Positions 34,231-42,815 of a stretch of 42,992 bases of DNA are shown in pieces (position 1 is the stretch's first letter; every line of letters begins with the position of its first letter). The position numbers were made by a program, and so were the translations under genes. Origin of the DNA: an uncultured Lachnospiraceae bacterium. GTDB taxonomy: Bacteria; Bacillota; Clostridia; Lachnospirales; Lachnospiraceae. Under the pieces are notes generated by a model. The model saw only the letters and a list, made by a program, of their open reading frames with translations, had not been told where the DNA came from and searched no databases. The stretch covers positions 1 to 42,992 of the forward strand of contig CATJIO010000090.1 in assembly GCA_949740725.1 (NCBI GenBank). The letters are read 5' to 3'.

Positions 34231-35550
34231 CTACAATCTCCAATAAGTAAATCCTTTTTTCCTTATCTGTTTAGGCTCATATATGCCCTTTACATCAATT
34301 AAAACTTTTTGTTCTGGCTTCACATCTGTAAACATGGCATCTAGCTCCTCCAACTTTAATGATTTGAATTCATCATGAGCAACGGCAACAATAATACAAT
34401 CTGCATTTTTAATGTCACTCATCGCTTTTAATTCAATACCATATTCATCATAAGCTTCTCCGTAGTTTGCTTTCGGATCAATAATAACCGGATCTATCCC
34501 ATATTTTCTTAATTCAATAACAATATCAATGACCTTGCTATTTCGAATATCAGAACAGTTCTCTTTAAACGTGAGTCCAAGAACTACCACATTCGCGTCA
34601 CGTACAATTTTACCTACACGAATCATTTGTTTAATGGCCGCTGTAGCTATATAAACTCCCATGCCATCATTTACTATCCGTCCATTTAATATAATCTGGC
34701 TATGATAACCAAGTTTTTCCGCCTCATAGGTAAAATAATATGGGTCAACCCCAATGCAATGCCCACCCACTAAACCAGGGCGAAACCCCAAGGCGTTCCA
34801 TTTCGTATTCATTCCGTCAACCACTTCATTGGTATCAATCCCCATACGGTCGAATACCATCGCAAGTTCGTTCATAAAGGCAATGTTGATATCCCTCTGA
34901 CTATTCTCAACCACCTTGATTGCCTCCGCGGTTTTAATGTTAGAAACTGGATACGTTCCGGCCTTGATGATAAGGTCATAAACAGCCTTAATCTCTTTTA
35001 AGCTTTCCTCATCCATTCCTGAAACAATTTTACATATGTTCTCCAGGCGATGTATCCTGTCTCCAGGATTAATACGTTCAGGCGAATAGCCCACCTTGAA
35101 ATCAGACCCACACTTCAGTCCTGACTCACGTTCGATAATCGGCACACAAATTTCCTCTGTAACCCCTGGATAAACCGTGGACTCAAAAACCACAATAGAA
35201 CCTTTCGTAAGATTGCGGCCAACAACATGGCTTGCACTTTCCACTGGATTAAGATCCGGCGTATGATCTTTGTTAATTGGAGTAGGTACTGCAACAATAA
35301 TAAATTTTGCTTCTTGTAGCCTGGCCTCATCGTCGGTAAACTCAACCGTTGTTGCCTTTATTCTATCATTGCCTACTTCATGCGTCGGATCAATGCCCTC
35401 CTTATATATACTAATTTTTTTGCTATTGGTGTCAAATCCAATCACTTTTATCTTCTCGGCAAAAGCTACTGCGATAGGCATACCAACATATCCAAGACCT
35501 ACTAATGCTAACTTGTCGGTTCCCGCAAGTAACTTGTCACAAATAGACAT
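34231..35550 (-). CDS. Nucleotide-sugar 6-dehydrogenase (TviB/WbpO-type)
   Basis: A 439-residue UDP-sugar dehydrogenase of the family that oxidises UDP-N-acetylhexosamines to uronates. N-terminal VGLGYVGMPIAVAFA (GLGYVG, 18-23) binds NAD. Central IKVVENSQRDINIAF gives Lys212 and Asn216. Active-site Cys265 lies in GGHCIGVDPYYF, and GLTFKENCSDIRNSK marks the C-terminal NAD-like domain. The GHCIGVDPYY wording fits UDP-GlcNAc/GalNAc dehydrogenases (TviB, WbpO, CapL) rather than plain UDP-glucose dehydrogenases. It would provide an acidic amino-uronic sugar to the glycan. Confidence 0.88.
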   Translation of the reverse strand: MSICDKLLAGTDKLALVGLGYVGMPIAVAFAEKIKVIGFDTNSKKISIYKEGIDPTHEVGNDRIKATTVEFTDDEARLQEAKFIIVAVPTPINKDHTPDLNPVESASHVVGRNLTKGSIVVFESTVYPGVTEEICVPIIERESGLKCGSDFKVGYSPERINPGDRIHRLENICKIVSGMDEESLKEIKAVYDLIIKAGTYPVSNIKTAEAIKVVENSQRDINIAFMNELAMVFDRMGIDTNEVVDGMNTKWNALGFRPGLVGGHCIGVDPYYFTYEAEKLGYHSQIILNGRIVNDGMGVYIATAAIKQMIRVGKIVRDANVVVLGLTFKENCSDIRNSKVIDIVIELRKYGIDPVIIDPKANYGEAYDEYGIELKAMSDIKNADCIIVAVAHDEFKSLKLEELDAMFTDVKPEQKVLIDVKGIYEPKQIRKKGFTYWRL

Positions 35551-35575
35551 ACTTTTTCCTCCCGATAATCATGTT

Positions 35576-37009
35576 TCAACAATATTCTAAAAATGAGTTA
35601 TATTGTGAAAATATATCTTTTTTTAGAACTTCATAGAATCTATAGATTGGAATAGTTTTATTTACACGTTTAACATTTTCTATCATTTCCTGTTCATATA
35701 AAAAACTGGATATAATTATTAAATCAAATTCATTGTTAATTCTCTTGTAATTTATTACCCTTCTATTTTTATATATCTTGTTATCATCATAAGAATCAAT
35801 GAACACCAAATCACATTTTATTTCCCCGATTAATTTCTCATAAATCGCAATCAAACCTTCCGTATGCTTTCCCATACCATATATACCAATACTGTAATTT
35901 TCTTTTTGCAAAGGTAATTTTCTTAATATCTTTAAATATGTATTTTTCAGATTATTTACAATTTTTACTATTATCTCCTTAATGTATTCTGTAGGAAAAG
36001 TAATTTTTCCAAATCGTATATAGTCTAAATTATACAATAATTTATTTAATAGAGATAAATCACAAACTGTATCCTTTAAGAGTAACTTATCCGTTATCAC
36101 TATATATTGCCTGATCATACGTTCAAGGCAATATTCAGTTTTATTATCAATTTTTTCATTATATTCTTTAAGCATTTGAAAATTGTCTAATATTAAGCAA
36201 AAATAATCGCTAACAAATTCCAAAAATAACTTTCTATAAGTTAATTTATAACACTCCTGAGTATCCAATATCTTTTCCCACATAAGCAGTCCAATTTTAA
36301 CTTGATCTCTAAATTTTTTCTCAGAGTATCTGCTGGTCATTGTAGAATTATTTCGATATCTTCTTTGATACAAATTCTCTGGAATATAGACTATCTGCTT
36401 TGCACTAATAGTAAAAACAAAAGAAAAATATGTATCTTCATAAAATATTCCCTCTGGGAACTTAAGATTTATTTTTTCGATAACCTCTTTATGATAAACT
36501 GCCATGCAAGCAGAAGCAACATAGTTTTCAGGATAACTTATCTCAAAAAAGCTCATTCCACTTATTTCTATATTATCTATATTCAAATTTTTTCTATTGT
36601 ATCCATCTTTGTTCACTGTATAGCTACAATCATCCTCAATAAAAACCTCTGCATCAAAAAATAATGCATCATATTGTTTTTTCTGCAGATAATTTTTTAG
36701 AATTTTTACTGTATCAAAACGCAAAAAATCATCAGCATCTAAAAACATTATATAATTACTAGATGCATATTGTATTCCTATATTTCGAGCTATGGAAGGG
36801 CCTCTATTTTTCTGATTTATTAATTTAATATTTTTATAAATAGAAGAATACTGCTCACATATAAACTGGCTATTATCCGTCGATCCATCATTTATCAATA
36901 TCACTTCATCAAAAGAATCTGACTGATTTACAACACTACTCAAACATTCTCCTATATACCTTTCAACATTATAAACAGGTATAATGAGTGAGATAGTTAT
37001 ATTATCCAT
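35576..37009 (-). CDS. Family-2 glycosyltransferase with C-terminal Rossmann-like module
   Basis: A 477-residue GT2 with a core starting ISLIIPVYNVERYIGECL, VILINDGSTDNSQ, NRGPSIARNIGI and MFLDADDFL (DADD metal site). Residues ~371-477 are a more diverged Rossmann-like module (SIGIYGMGKHTEGL, VFIDSYDDNK, LIIISSFLYE). DNA here is strikingly AT-rich compared with the left half, suggesting separate origin. It may add a sugar later in the repeat unit. Confidence 0.85.
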   Translation of the reverse strand: MDNITISLIIPVYNVERYIGECLSSVVNQSDSFDEVILINDGSTDNSQFICEQYSSIYKNIKLINQKNRGPSIARNIGIQYASSNYIMFLDADDFLRFDTVKILKNYLQKKQYDALFFDAEVFIEDDCSYTVNKDGYNRKNLNIDNIEISGMSFFEISYPENYVASACMAVYHKEVIEKINLKFPEGIFYEDTYFSFVFTISAKQIVYIPENLYQRRYRNNSTMTSRYSEKKFRDQVKIGLLMWEKILDTQECYKLTYRKLFLEFVSDYFCLILDNFQMLKEYNEKIDNKTEYCLERMIRQYIVITDKLLLKDTVCDLSLLNKLLYNLDYIRFGKITFPTEYIKEIIVKIVNNLKNTYLKILRKLPLQKENYSIGIYGMGKHTEGLIAIYEKLIGEIKCDLVFIDSYDDNKIYKNRRVINYKRINNEFDLIIISSFLYEQEMIENVKRVNKTIPIYRFYEVLKKDIFSQYNSFLEYC

Positions 37010-37063
37010 TCGTATGCTATCCTCTTATTATTGTTATCTTTGAATTTAAAATTTTCAAAATTA

Positions 37064-38599
37064 CTATTGGCAATCTAATAAAAGTTCCTCGATTATTTCC
37101 TCTAAAGGAAGCATTGAGCAATCTACTTTTTTACAAAGTTGCTTACTAATTTCTGCATATTGATCTATTATGGTTATTATAATCGCATCTACTTCCGGCA
37201 ACTGATCCTCTGGAGAATATACCTTTACAGGATAAGAAACTGCATCAAATTTCTTATCAATTCCATAAGATACTTTAATTTCTCTGTTCTTCAATTCATA
37301 AAATAAATGTGTCCCTAATCTTCCTGTACCATAAATTGCAATCGTATAATATCCATATTTTTTTAAATATGAAGAAAAATCGATATTCAGATCCCGTAAA
37401 TACATCCAATTATCCAACAATTTATCATGTCTACGTTCTATCTGCATATTCTCTTCTTTTACTCTTAATTTTGTTTCAGCCTCTGTTTCATATATTTTTT
37501 CTAATAAATCTTTTTCTTCCCTTTTTTCGTTTTTACATTCCTCTACCACCTTTGAAAGATATTCTAAATATGCATATTTATTTTTTTCGTCTGGTTCAAG
37601 ATACATCCCCTCTCCCCATTCATTCCATGCATTTACAAATACAAACTCATTCTCCATCAACAAACTCTTATGATATATTTTTTTGAAATTTTCATAAAAT
37701 CTTTCCGGAGACACACCAATTATCGCACTTCCACTTTTTCCCATTCTCGGCGTGTTATCATAATCTACAAATGCGGTAAGATATATTTTGTCATGTCTAA
37801 TTTTTTTTTCTTGAACAATTTTCCATAATTCTTCGAAAGAGTACCTCGCAGGAGATTGATGCACGTCCATATTTTTTGCTGAATATTCTACCATAGCAGA
37901 ATTCGGCTGCCTTATGCAGCCCGCATCTAAACATCCCCATCGTTTTTCTTCCATACCAATGGTATAAATTCCCGGAAAACCATTATCTTTTGCCATAGTA
38001 TTGAAAAAATCCATCATTGCCCACAATGAAAATATTTTACTAGGTTTAAAAATAGCAAATACTGGTTTCCCGTCTATTTTAATATATCTTTTATCTTTAA
38101 AAAAAGGTAACAAATAACTAAAATGTTTTTCCCAATCCTTTTCTCTTCCATAGCTTTGTTTTAATAAAATACCATTTTCAACATATTGTTTTTTTACTTC
38201 ATATAGGCTTGACCACACATTTGTACCAGATAATTTTTTCCAAGTTCTGCTCCAAGTCTCATTTGCCCAGCAAAAGCAAAAGGGCATCGAAATATCTTTC
38301 CACCTCAGAAGGTTCTCGGCTGGCTTTTCTAATATACGTTTTCCATCTTTAAACCAATAATGATATATACATACCCCATCTACATGATACTTATCCATTA
38401 AATTTGCCTGCCAGGAAATTGCATCATGTTCCAGCAAGTTATAATAATTTTGATTTAAGGGAATCCTCGGCTGATTATGAGTTTCAAATAACTTTTCCGC
38501 ACCTTTAACAGCAGTCCATTCAGTAAATCCTTTTCCCCACCATATATCATTTTCTGGAATTTGATGAAATTGTGGCAAATACATTGCAATTGTCTTCAC
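37064..38599 (-). CDS. WbsX-like glycosyltransferase (GH99-like) with C-terminal Rossmann-like module
   Basis: A 511-residue protein. The first ~370 residues match the WbsX/GH99-like family: MYLPQFHQIPENDIWWGKGFTEW at the start, GVCIYHYWFKDGKRILEKP, FCFCWANETWSRTW, and FVNAWNEWGEGMYLEPD. These aromatic and acidic motifs belong to an alpha-glycosidase-like fold seen in surface-glycan clusters. Residues 415-511 hold the Rossmann-like module (YTIAIYGTGRLGTHLFYEL, YGIDKKFD, AIIITIIDQYA). The linker (about 375-405) is charged and helical. The exact reaction is not settled for this family. Confidence 0.85.
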   Translation of the reverse strand: MKTIAMYLPQFHQIPENDIWWGKGFTEWTAVKGAEKLFETHNQPRIPLNQNYYNLLEHDAISWQANLMDKYHVDGVCIYHYWFKDGKRILEKPAENLLRWKDISMPFCFCWANETWSRTWKKLSGTNVWSSLYEVKKQYVENGILLKQSYGREKDWEKHFSYLLPFFKDKRYIKIDGKPVFAIFKPSKIFSLWAMMDFFNTMAKDNGFPGIYTIGMEEKRWGCLDAGCIRQPNSAMVEYSAKNMDVHQSPARYSFEELWKIVQEKKIRHDKIYLTAFVDYDNTPRMGKSGSAIIGVSPERFYENFKKIYHKSLLMENEFVFVNAWNEWGEGMYLEPDEKNKYAYLEYLSKVVEECKNEKREEKDLLEKIYETEAETKLRVKEENMQIERRHDKLLDNWMYLRDLNIDFSSYLKKYGYYTIAIYGTGRLGTHLFYELKNREIKVSYGIDKKFDAVSYPVKVYSPEDQLPEVDAIIITIIDQYAEISKQLCKKVDCSMLPLEEIIEELLLDCQ

Positions 38600-38688
38600 C
38601 GATATTTATCTCCTTTATAGGTTTTTCTTCTGAATATCTATCATTGCTCACTTTCTATAATAGCTGCAGATAGACACATTAATCTATT

Positions 38689-39165
38689 CTAAATCTCATA
38701 CAAAATATCTTCTAAAGAAACAATTTGACAATCTATCTGCTGAGAAAGTTTTTTCTGAATCTCAGGAAAAAAAGTAATAGCCGTTACTATAATCGCATCC
38801 ACAGGTTCAAAAATTTCATCTATAGAAACTACATCCATATCTGTATCTATATGGTCTGCATTTTTATCGATTCCATAAAGTACCTTAATATCTGAACCAT
38901 TTAATTCATTTATTAACGTCTTTCCCGCATAATTCATACCATAAACTGCGATATTCAAATATCCTAATTCTTTCAAATAGTCTGACAAACTTTTTCCTTC
39001 TTGCTTTACTTTCACCCATTGATTCATCATAATAAATAATGCGAGATGTTTTTCCGACATAGATTGGATTTTATCCAATTTATCCTGCATATATTTTCCT
39101 ACTACTAATGATCCGATTACAGCTCCTAACATTGCTGATAAGGTTAAACTAATTTTATTTTTCAT
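38689..39165 (-). CDS. Small membrane-anchored Rossmann-like module protein
   Basis: A 158-residue protein. An N-terminal hydrophobic segment (about residues 6-24) is followed by a helical region and the module at 69-158: IAVYGMNYAGKTLINEL, VLYGIDKNAD, and AIIVTAITFF, ending in SLEDILYEI. The last ~110 residues align visibly with the tail of the WbsX-like protein encoded just upstream (YLK-x-x-GY, IKV-x-YGID, (L/E)E(D/E)I(L/I)). It looks like a detached, membrane-anchored copy of that tail. No catalytic motif. Function unknown, possibly a scaffold. Confidence 0.65.
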   Translation of the reverse strand: MKNKISLTLSAMLGAVIGSLVVGKYMQDKLDKIQSMSEKHLALFIMMNQWVKVKQEGKSLSDYLKELGYLNIAVYGMNYAGKTLINELNGSDIKVLYGIDKNADHIDTDMDVVSIDEIFEPVDAIIVTAITFFPEIQKKLSQQIDCQIVSLEDILYEI

Positions 39166-39175
39166 TTTTCCTCAC

Positions 39176-40117
39176 TTATTCTTTTAATCCTTCTTTTATC
39201 AATCTCAAGAATTTCTCAGGCTGATAGAATAATTCCATATTCTTTTCGATTTTCTCTACTGACCAATCCCACCATTTAGCACTTTCTAAACAAGCAATAT
39301 CTTCTTCTGCAAAACGATATTTAATTACTTTTGCAGGAATACCTCCAACAACTGCATAAGGTTCTACACTTTTTGTTACAACTGCCCCTGCTGCTATGAT
39401 TGCTCCATCCCCAATATTTACACCTGGCAGAATTATTACATTTGCTCCAATCCATACATCATTTCCGATTATAATCTCCCGATTATTCCTCAAAGGACTA
39501 TTCTCATATCTACTATTATGAAAATATTTTCCATATTGATAACTATATTCTCTTCTCGATTCATACGCCTCCCATCCATAGAAAAGAGGATAATCTAAAA
39601 AAGGATGCGTAGTTATATAATCTACAGGATGATTATTCCATATCCGTGCAGTTACATTGATTGAGCAATATCTGCCAATCGATGATGCCATAGGATATGC
39701 GCTTAATAATTCTTTGTATCCATAAGTATAGCGTCCAACTCTGCAACCTCTATAAATAATATCTTCTTTATTGTATCCTTCATTCTCATTTATATAAAAA
39801 CAATCATCACAAGTAAATCCCATCTCCTGTATCCATTCCAATAATTCATATTGGAATGTCATAAAAGAAATAATCAGGTAATCTTTTTCCGGATGCATTT
39901 CAGATAGATGATACACTGAGTATCCCAGATATTCCTTGATCACATCTGCATTTTTATCACAAAATCCAGAAACAGCAAGAGCATTTTTCCTACAAACTTC
40001 CTCTACTATTTTCCCCCCTGCCCCAGCTCCCCAAATATAAATATCTCGATCCCCGGCGTTTTCTTTTATTCTGGCAATCTTTCGCATACACACTGCTCGA
40101 AACTCGTCTTTTGTCAT
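39176..40117 (-). CDS. Hexapeptide (LbH) acetyltransferase with N-terminal Rossmann-like module
   Basis: A 313-residue protein. Residues ~24-120 are a Rossmann-like module (DIYIWGAGAGGKIVEE, GFCDKNADV, YLIISFMTF). Residues ~120-290 are a left-handed beta-helix: SSIGRYCSINVTARI, NNHPVDYITTHPF with the CatB-type catalytic His163, then VWIGANVIILPGVNIGDGAII and GAVVTKSVEPYAVVGGIPAKVI. This is the xenobiotic/CatB-type O-acetyltransferase family. It probably O-acetylates a sugar using acetyl-CoA. Ten bases separate it from the next gene. Confidence 0.85.
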   Translation of the reverse strand: MTKDEFRAVCMRKIARIKENAGDRDIYIWGAGAGGKIVEEVCRKNALAVSGFCDKNADVIKEYLGYSVYHLSEMHPEKDYLIISFMTFQYELLEWIQEMGFTCDDCFYINENEGYNKEDIIYRGCRVGRYTYGYKELLSAYPMASSIGRYCSINVTARIWNNHPVDYITTHPFLDYPLFYGWEAYESRREYSYQYGKYFHNSRYENSPLRNNREIIIGNDVWIGANVIILPGVNIGDGAIIAAGAVVTKSVEPYAVVGGIPAKVIKYRFAEEDIACLESAKWWDWSVEKIEKNMELFYQPEKFLRLIKEGLKE

Positions 40118-40182
40118 AATATATCTCCCTTAAGCACTTTACGAAAAATCACTCTATCCACTTATTTAAATACCTCTCATAA

Positions 40183-41118
40183 TCAACGCATATGATTATA
40201 TATCCATCTTGCAGCATCTTGAGGAAAAATCGCAATCAAAAATACTACTATATTAGGCAAAGAAATAACTTTTTTCACATATTTTCTATACTCTATATTT
40301 TTTTTCCAATCGAATTGTCCTTCTGAACGCTGCCTAAATAACTCCTTTAGAGAAAAAAAACCCATTTGTCGATCCGGCCTATTAAACAATCCTTCACGAA
40401 TACTATCGTATGAACTGGGAAGTAAAGAAATAAATCGATGCCAGCTTACGATCCAAATATCCCACATACAATCAAGACTACTACTTCTAGTTCTATGTTG
40501 AGATAAGATATTCACCTGTTTGCCACCATCGATAACGATTCCATTAAACATTTTGCTATTTGAAATTGCTTTTAAATAGATTAATTGAATACCAAATCCG
40601 CTTACCTTATTCTGCGCCTTTTGTATAGAGAATGGTTTAATTAATTCTTTTTTAATAATTGTTGATCCGAAATGTGTGATTGGAACAATAGCATAATCCA
40701 CAAATTCACTGGGATTGTCAAATATTTTTGTCCCTTTTAATATTCCCCCATAAATAGTTATTATGTCGTATGGCGCACGAACATATGACAAGATTTCAGA
40801 ATAATACTCTGGTTTTATTACGAACTTATCACCACACAGCCAAACATACTCAGCATCTGGCATAAATAATGCATTGCTAAGTCTTTGTATCGCGCTATCT
40901 TCTTTTGATAAAGTATTTAATGTATGGAAATAATGAATATGTTTAAATCCCATGGCAATGTATTTTTTCACAACACATTCTGTATGTATATTAGTACTCC
41001 CATCATAAATATAAATATCTATATTATTTGCTTGAGTTGGCTGTGCAATAACGTCCAAATCTTCTTTAATATGTTTTGCTCGATTGTATGTAATAAAACT
41101 AATAGCTAATTTTTTCAT
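40183..41118 (-). CDS. Family-2-like glycosyltransferase
   Basis: A 311-residue protein with a GT-A start LAISFITYNRAKHIKEDL and DIYIYDGSTNI, then YVWLCGDKFVI, where GDK sits at the metal-binding position. There is no recurrent Rossmann module. The C-terminus, FLIAIFPQDAARWIYNHMR, is partly hydrophobic and amphipathic and may touch the membrane. Its DNA is as AT-rich as the neighbours. Substrate unknown; the D-x-D motif is weaker than in the other three enzymes. Confidence 0.75.
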   Translation of the reverse strand: MKKLAISFITYNRAKHIKEDLDVIAQPTQANNIDIYIYDGSTNIHTECVVKKYIAMGFKHIHYFHTLNTLSKEDSAIQRLSNALFMPDAEYVWLCGDKFVIKPEYYSEILSYVRAPYDIITIYGGILKGTKIFDNPSEFVDYAIVPITHFGSTIIKKELIKPFSIQKAQNKVSGFGIQLIYLKAISNSKMFNGIVIDGGKQVNILSQHRTRSSSLDCMWDIWIVSWHRFISLLPSSYDSIREGLFNRPDRQMGFFSLKELFRQRSEGQFDWKKNIEYRKYVKKVISLPNIVVFLIAIFPQDAARWIYNHMR

Positions 41119-41157
41119 AATAAATTGTCACTTTCATGTTCAACTATACCAATTAGT

Positions 41158-42324
41158 TTATCGGATTGATTTATATATATGCTCTCCAATTTGTTTATTT
41201 ACAAAAATAGAATTTTCATCTTTTTTCTTTTTTATATAATGTAGGTAGGTACTTAGCTGAAAAATTTGTTCACCAAAAATCCTTATTTCTGTCACAGGAT
41301 TATATTCTATTCCAAACTGTGTAAGACATTCCACAACATCTCTATTATATTTTTTTCTATTAATCTCAATATGAAAATATTTAACTTTATTTTCTTGATT
41401 GCTATAACAAATAATAGGGTTTTCTGTTACATGGGATAAAAACCATATTTCGTCATTATATACTAATTTTGTCGAACAATAGGCATTTTCCTTTACTTCC
41501 AACTCCTTATTTTCTTCTATCGAACAAACACCTAATCTCGCACAAATTTTAATATATGTTTTGCCAACATAAGGAACTAATAAAATGTCTCCGTCTTTGG
41601 TTAGCGCTTGGTACTCATAATACCATTGTTGATTACCTTTTAAATTCACTATTTTTGTCTCATATGTATCACTATTGACTAATAATATTCCGTCTTCCAA
41701 TAATTTAGGAAACACAAATATCCATGTTCCAATTTTTTGAATTCCCATATAAGTCACATTGTTAGTTATCAACTTTTTTATTGCCTTTTGTCCTGATATG
41801 ATATCCAATATCTGAATCTCACTATGAATATTTCTATAAGTCCATATTTTATTTTGAGTTATTACAGAAAATGACTTAATACTTTCATCATTTCCCCATT
41901 GTTCTACATTTACTATTACTTTTTTTTCCATATCTATCTTCAAAAATAGTTTATATGTGTAAGGAATCAACCATAAAAATTTGGTTTCTTTTTCATAATG
42001 ACCTCTCATCCTTATTGGTGGAATGTGTCCTTTAGATCTATATCCCAATCTAGGTAACTCTAAATATGAAATATCCAAACTATTTAGATTTACTATTGCA
42101 ATACGTTCACTAGCTCTTGGAATAAACCATATCGTATTCTGAAAAAGAATTGCTTCACTATGCAATCCTAAATTCTCTTCTTCTGAAAAGTATTTCAAAA
42201 ATTTACACTCTTTTGTGTGCGGATTATATTTAAATAAACCATTCATATTCCATGCAGAAAAATATATGTCATTCCCGACTTGTACTCCTGCTAAAAAGTT
42301 TAATTTTATCTTGTCTTCTATCAT
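41158..42324 (-). CDS. Unassigned repeat-containing protein, possible beta-propeller
   Basis: A 388-residue protein without signal peptide or known catalytic motif. It has at least six repeated blocks of four short strands, with recurring (D/N)xI(Y/W)(F/L) and (I/V)W(F/T)(I/Y) starts: NDIYFSAWNMNGLFKYN, QNTIWFIPRASERI, NKIWTYRNIHSEIQILD, GTWIFVFPKLL, GDILLVPYVGK, DEIWFLSHV. This is the usual look of a propeller. It is the first gene of the cluster (AAGGAT site before ATG 42324). It could be a scaffold or carbohydrate-binding protein; I do not recognise a family. Confidence 0.6.
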   Translation of the reverse strand: MIEDKIKLNFLAGVQVGNDIYFSAWNMNGLFKYNPHTKECKFLKYFSEEENLGLHSEAILFQNTIWFIPRASERIAIVNLNSLDISYLELPRLGYRSKGHIPPIRMRGHYEKETKFLWLIPYTYKLFLKIDMEKKVIVNVEQWGNDESIKSFSVITQNKIWTYRNIHSEIQILDIISGQKAIKKLITNNVTYMGIQKIGTWIFVFPKLLEDGILLVNSDTYETKIVNLKGNQQWYYEYQALTKDGDILLVPYVGKTYIKICARLGVCSIEENKELEVKENAYCSTKLVYNDEIWFLSHVTENPIICYSNQENKVKYFHIEINRKKYNRDVVECLTQFGIEYNPVTEIRIFGEQIFQLSTYLHYIKKKKDENSIFVNKQIGEHIYKSIR

Positions 42325-42339
42325 TTTTTATCCTTGTTC

Positions 42340-42376
42340 ACAATTTATCAAAATTCTGGCTATAATTTCAAAAGTA
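42340..42376 (-). promoter_or_regulatory. Candidate promoter at the head of the glycan cluster
   Basis: On the minus strand TTGAAA (five of six to TTGACA), an 18-base spacer and TAAATT precede the first cluster gene by about 20 bases. The region is so AT-rich that a chance match is possible. Confidence 0.3.
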
Positions 42377-42423
42377 AAAAAAAATTATAAGTTATTTAAA
42401 ATTAAAATACCTTACTTATATTT

Positions 42424-42706
42424 TTAAAAATTTAGTCTACATATAAAGTAGTCTTTTGATGATTTCTTTATTAACTCAAACAATTCCTCTGCAATATATC
42501 TTTATAATATCCTTCTTTAATACTCTAACTAAATTTGTCTTAGGAAATTTTACCCTAATATACTTATTAATGCAATTTACATTTTCTGTCATCCCCCAAT
42601 AGGCATAATCTATTTTTCCCTCTTTATTCCAGTTTTTATCTATAAATTAGCATGCCTCGTGATAATACAATAAAGAATCTGCATTTGACTTTTTATCATT
42701 TATCAT
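42424..42706 (-). pseudogene. Decayed gene fragment, Rossmann-like glycan-cluster type
   Basis: Reading from ATG 42706, 19 codons (ending YYHEAC) meet a TAA at 42647-42649. The same frame then continues with sensible protein (FIDKNWNKEGKIDYAYWG, then FPKTNLVRVLKKD) to TGA at 42476-42478. A shift by one frame gives FELIKKSSKDYFIC and a stop at 42424-42426. The pieces have the strand-helix-strand pattern of the Rossmann-like modules in the cluster. With a stop and a probable frameshift it is unlikely to be functional. The rest of the 491-base gap (42325-42815) has no other gene-like stretch apart from the terminator at 42754-42792. Confidence 0.55.
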
Positions 42707-42753
42707 AAAATGAAATCAAAATACGTGCTAACTTTATATTTATCTTAATTATA

Positions 42754-42792
42754 GAAAAATTTACTGCTGGATAAAGAGTATCATTCAGCAGT
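42754..42792 (-). terminator. Intrinsic terminator after the right-edge gene
   Basis: On the minus strand ACTGCTG, with an inner GATA/TATC pair, closes with CAGCAGT and is followed by AAATTTTTC. It ends the transcript of the partial gene at 42816 and separates it from the glycan cluster. Confidence 0.7.
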
Positions 42793-42815
42793 GATAAAGA
42801 CCTATAATTTCAATA

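Noticed and set aside
38600-38688. Possible small gene between the WbsX-like and 158-residue genes
   Set aside because: The 89-base gap has no start with a ribosome site and no conserved reading frame.
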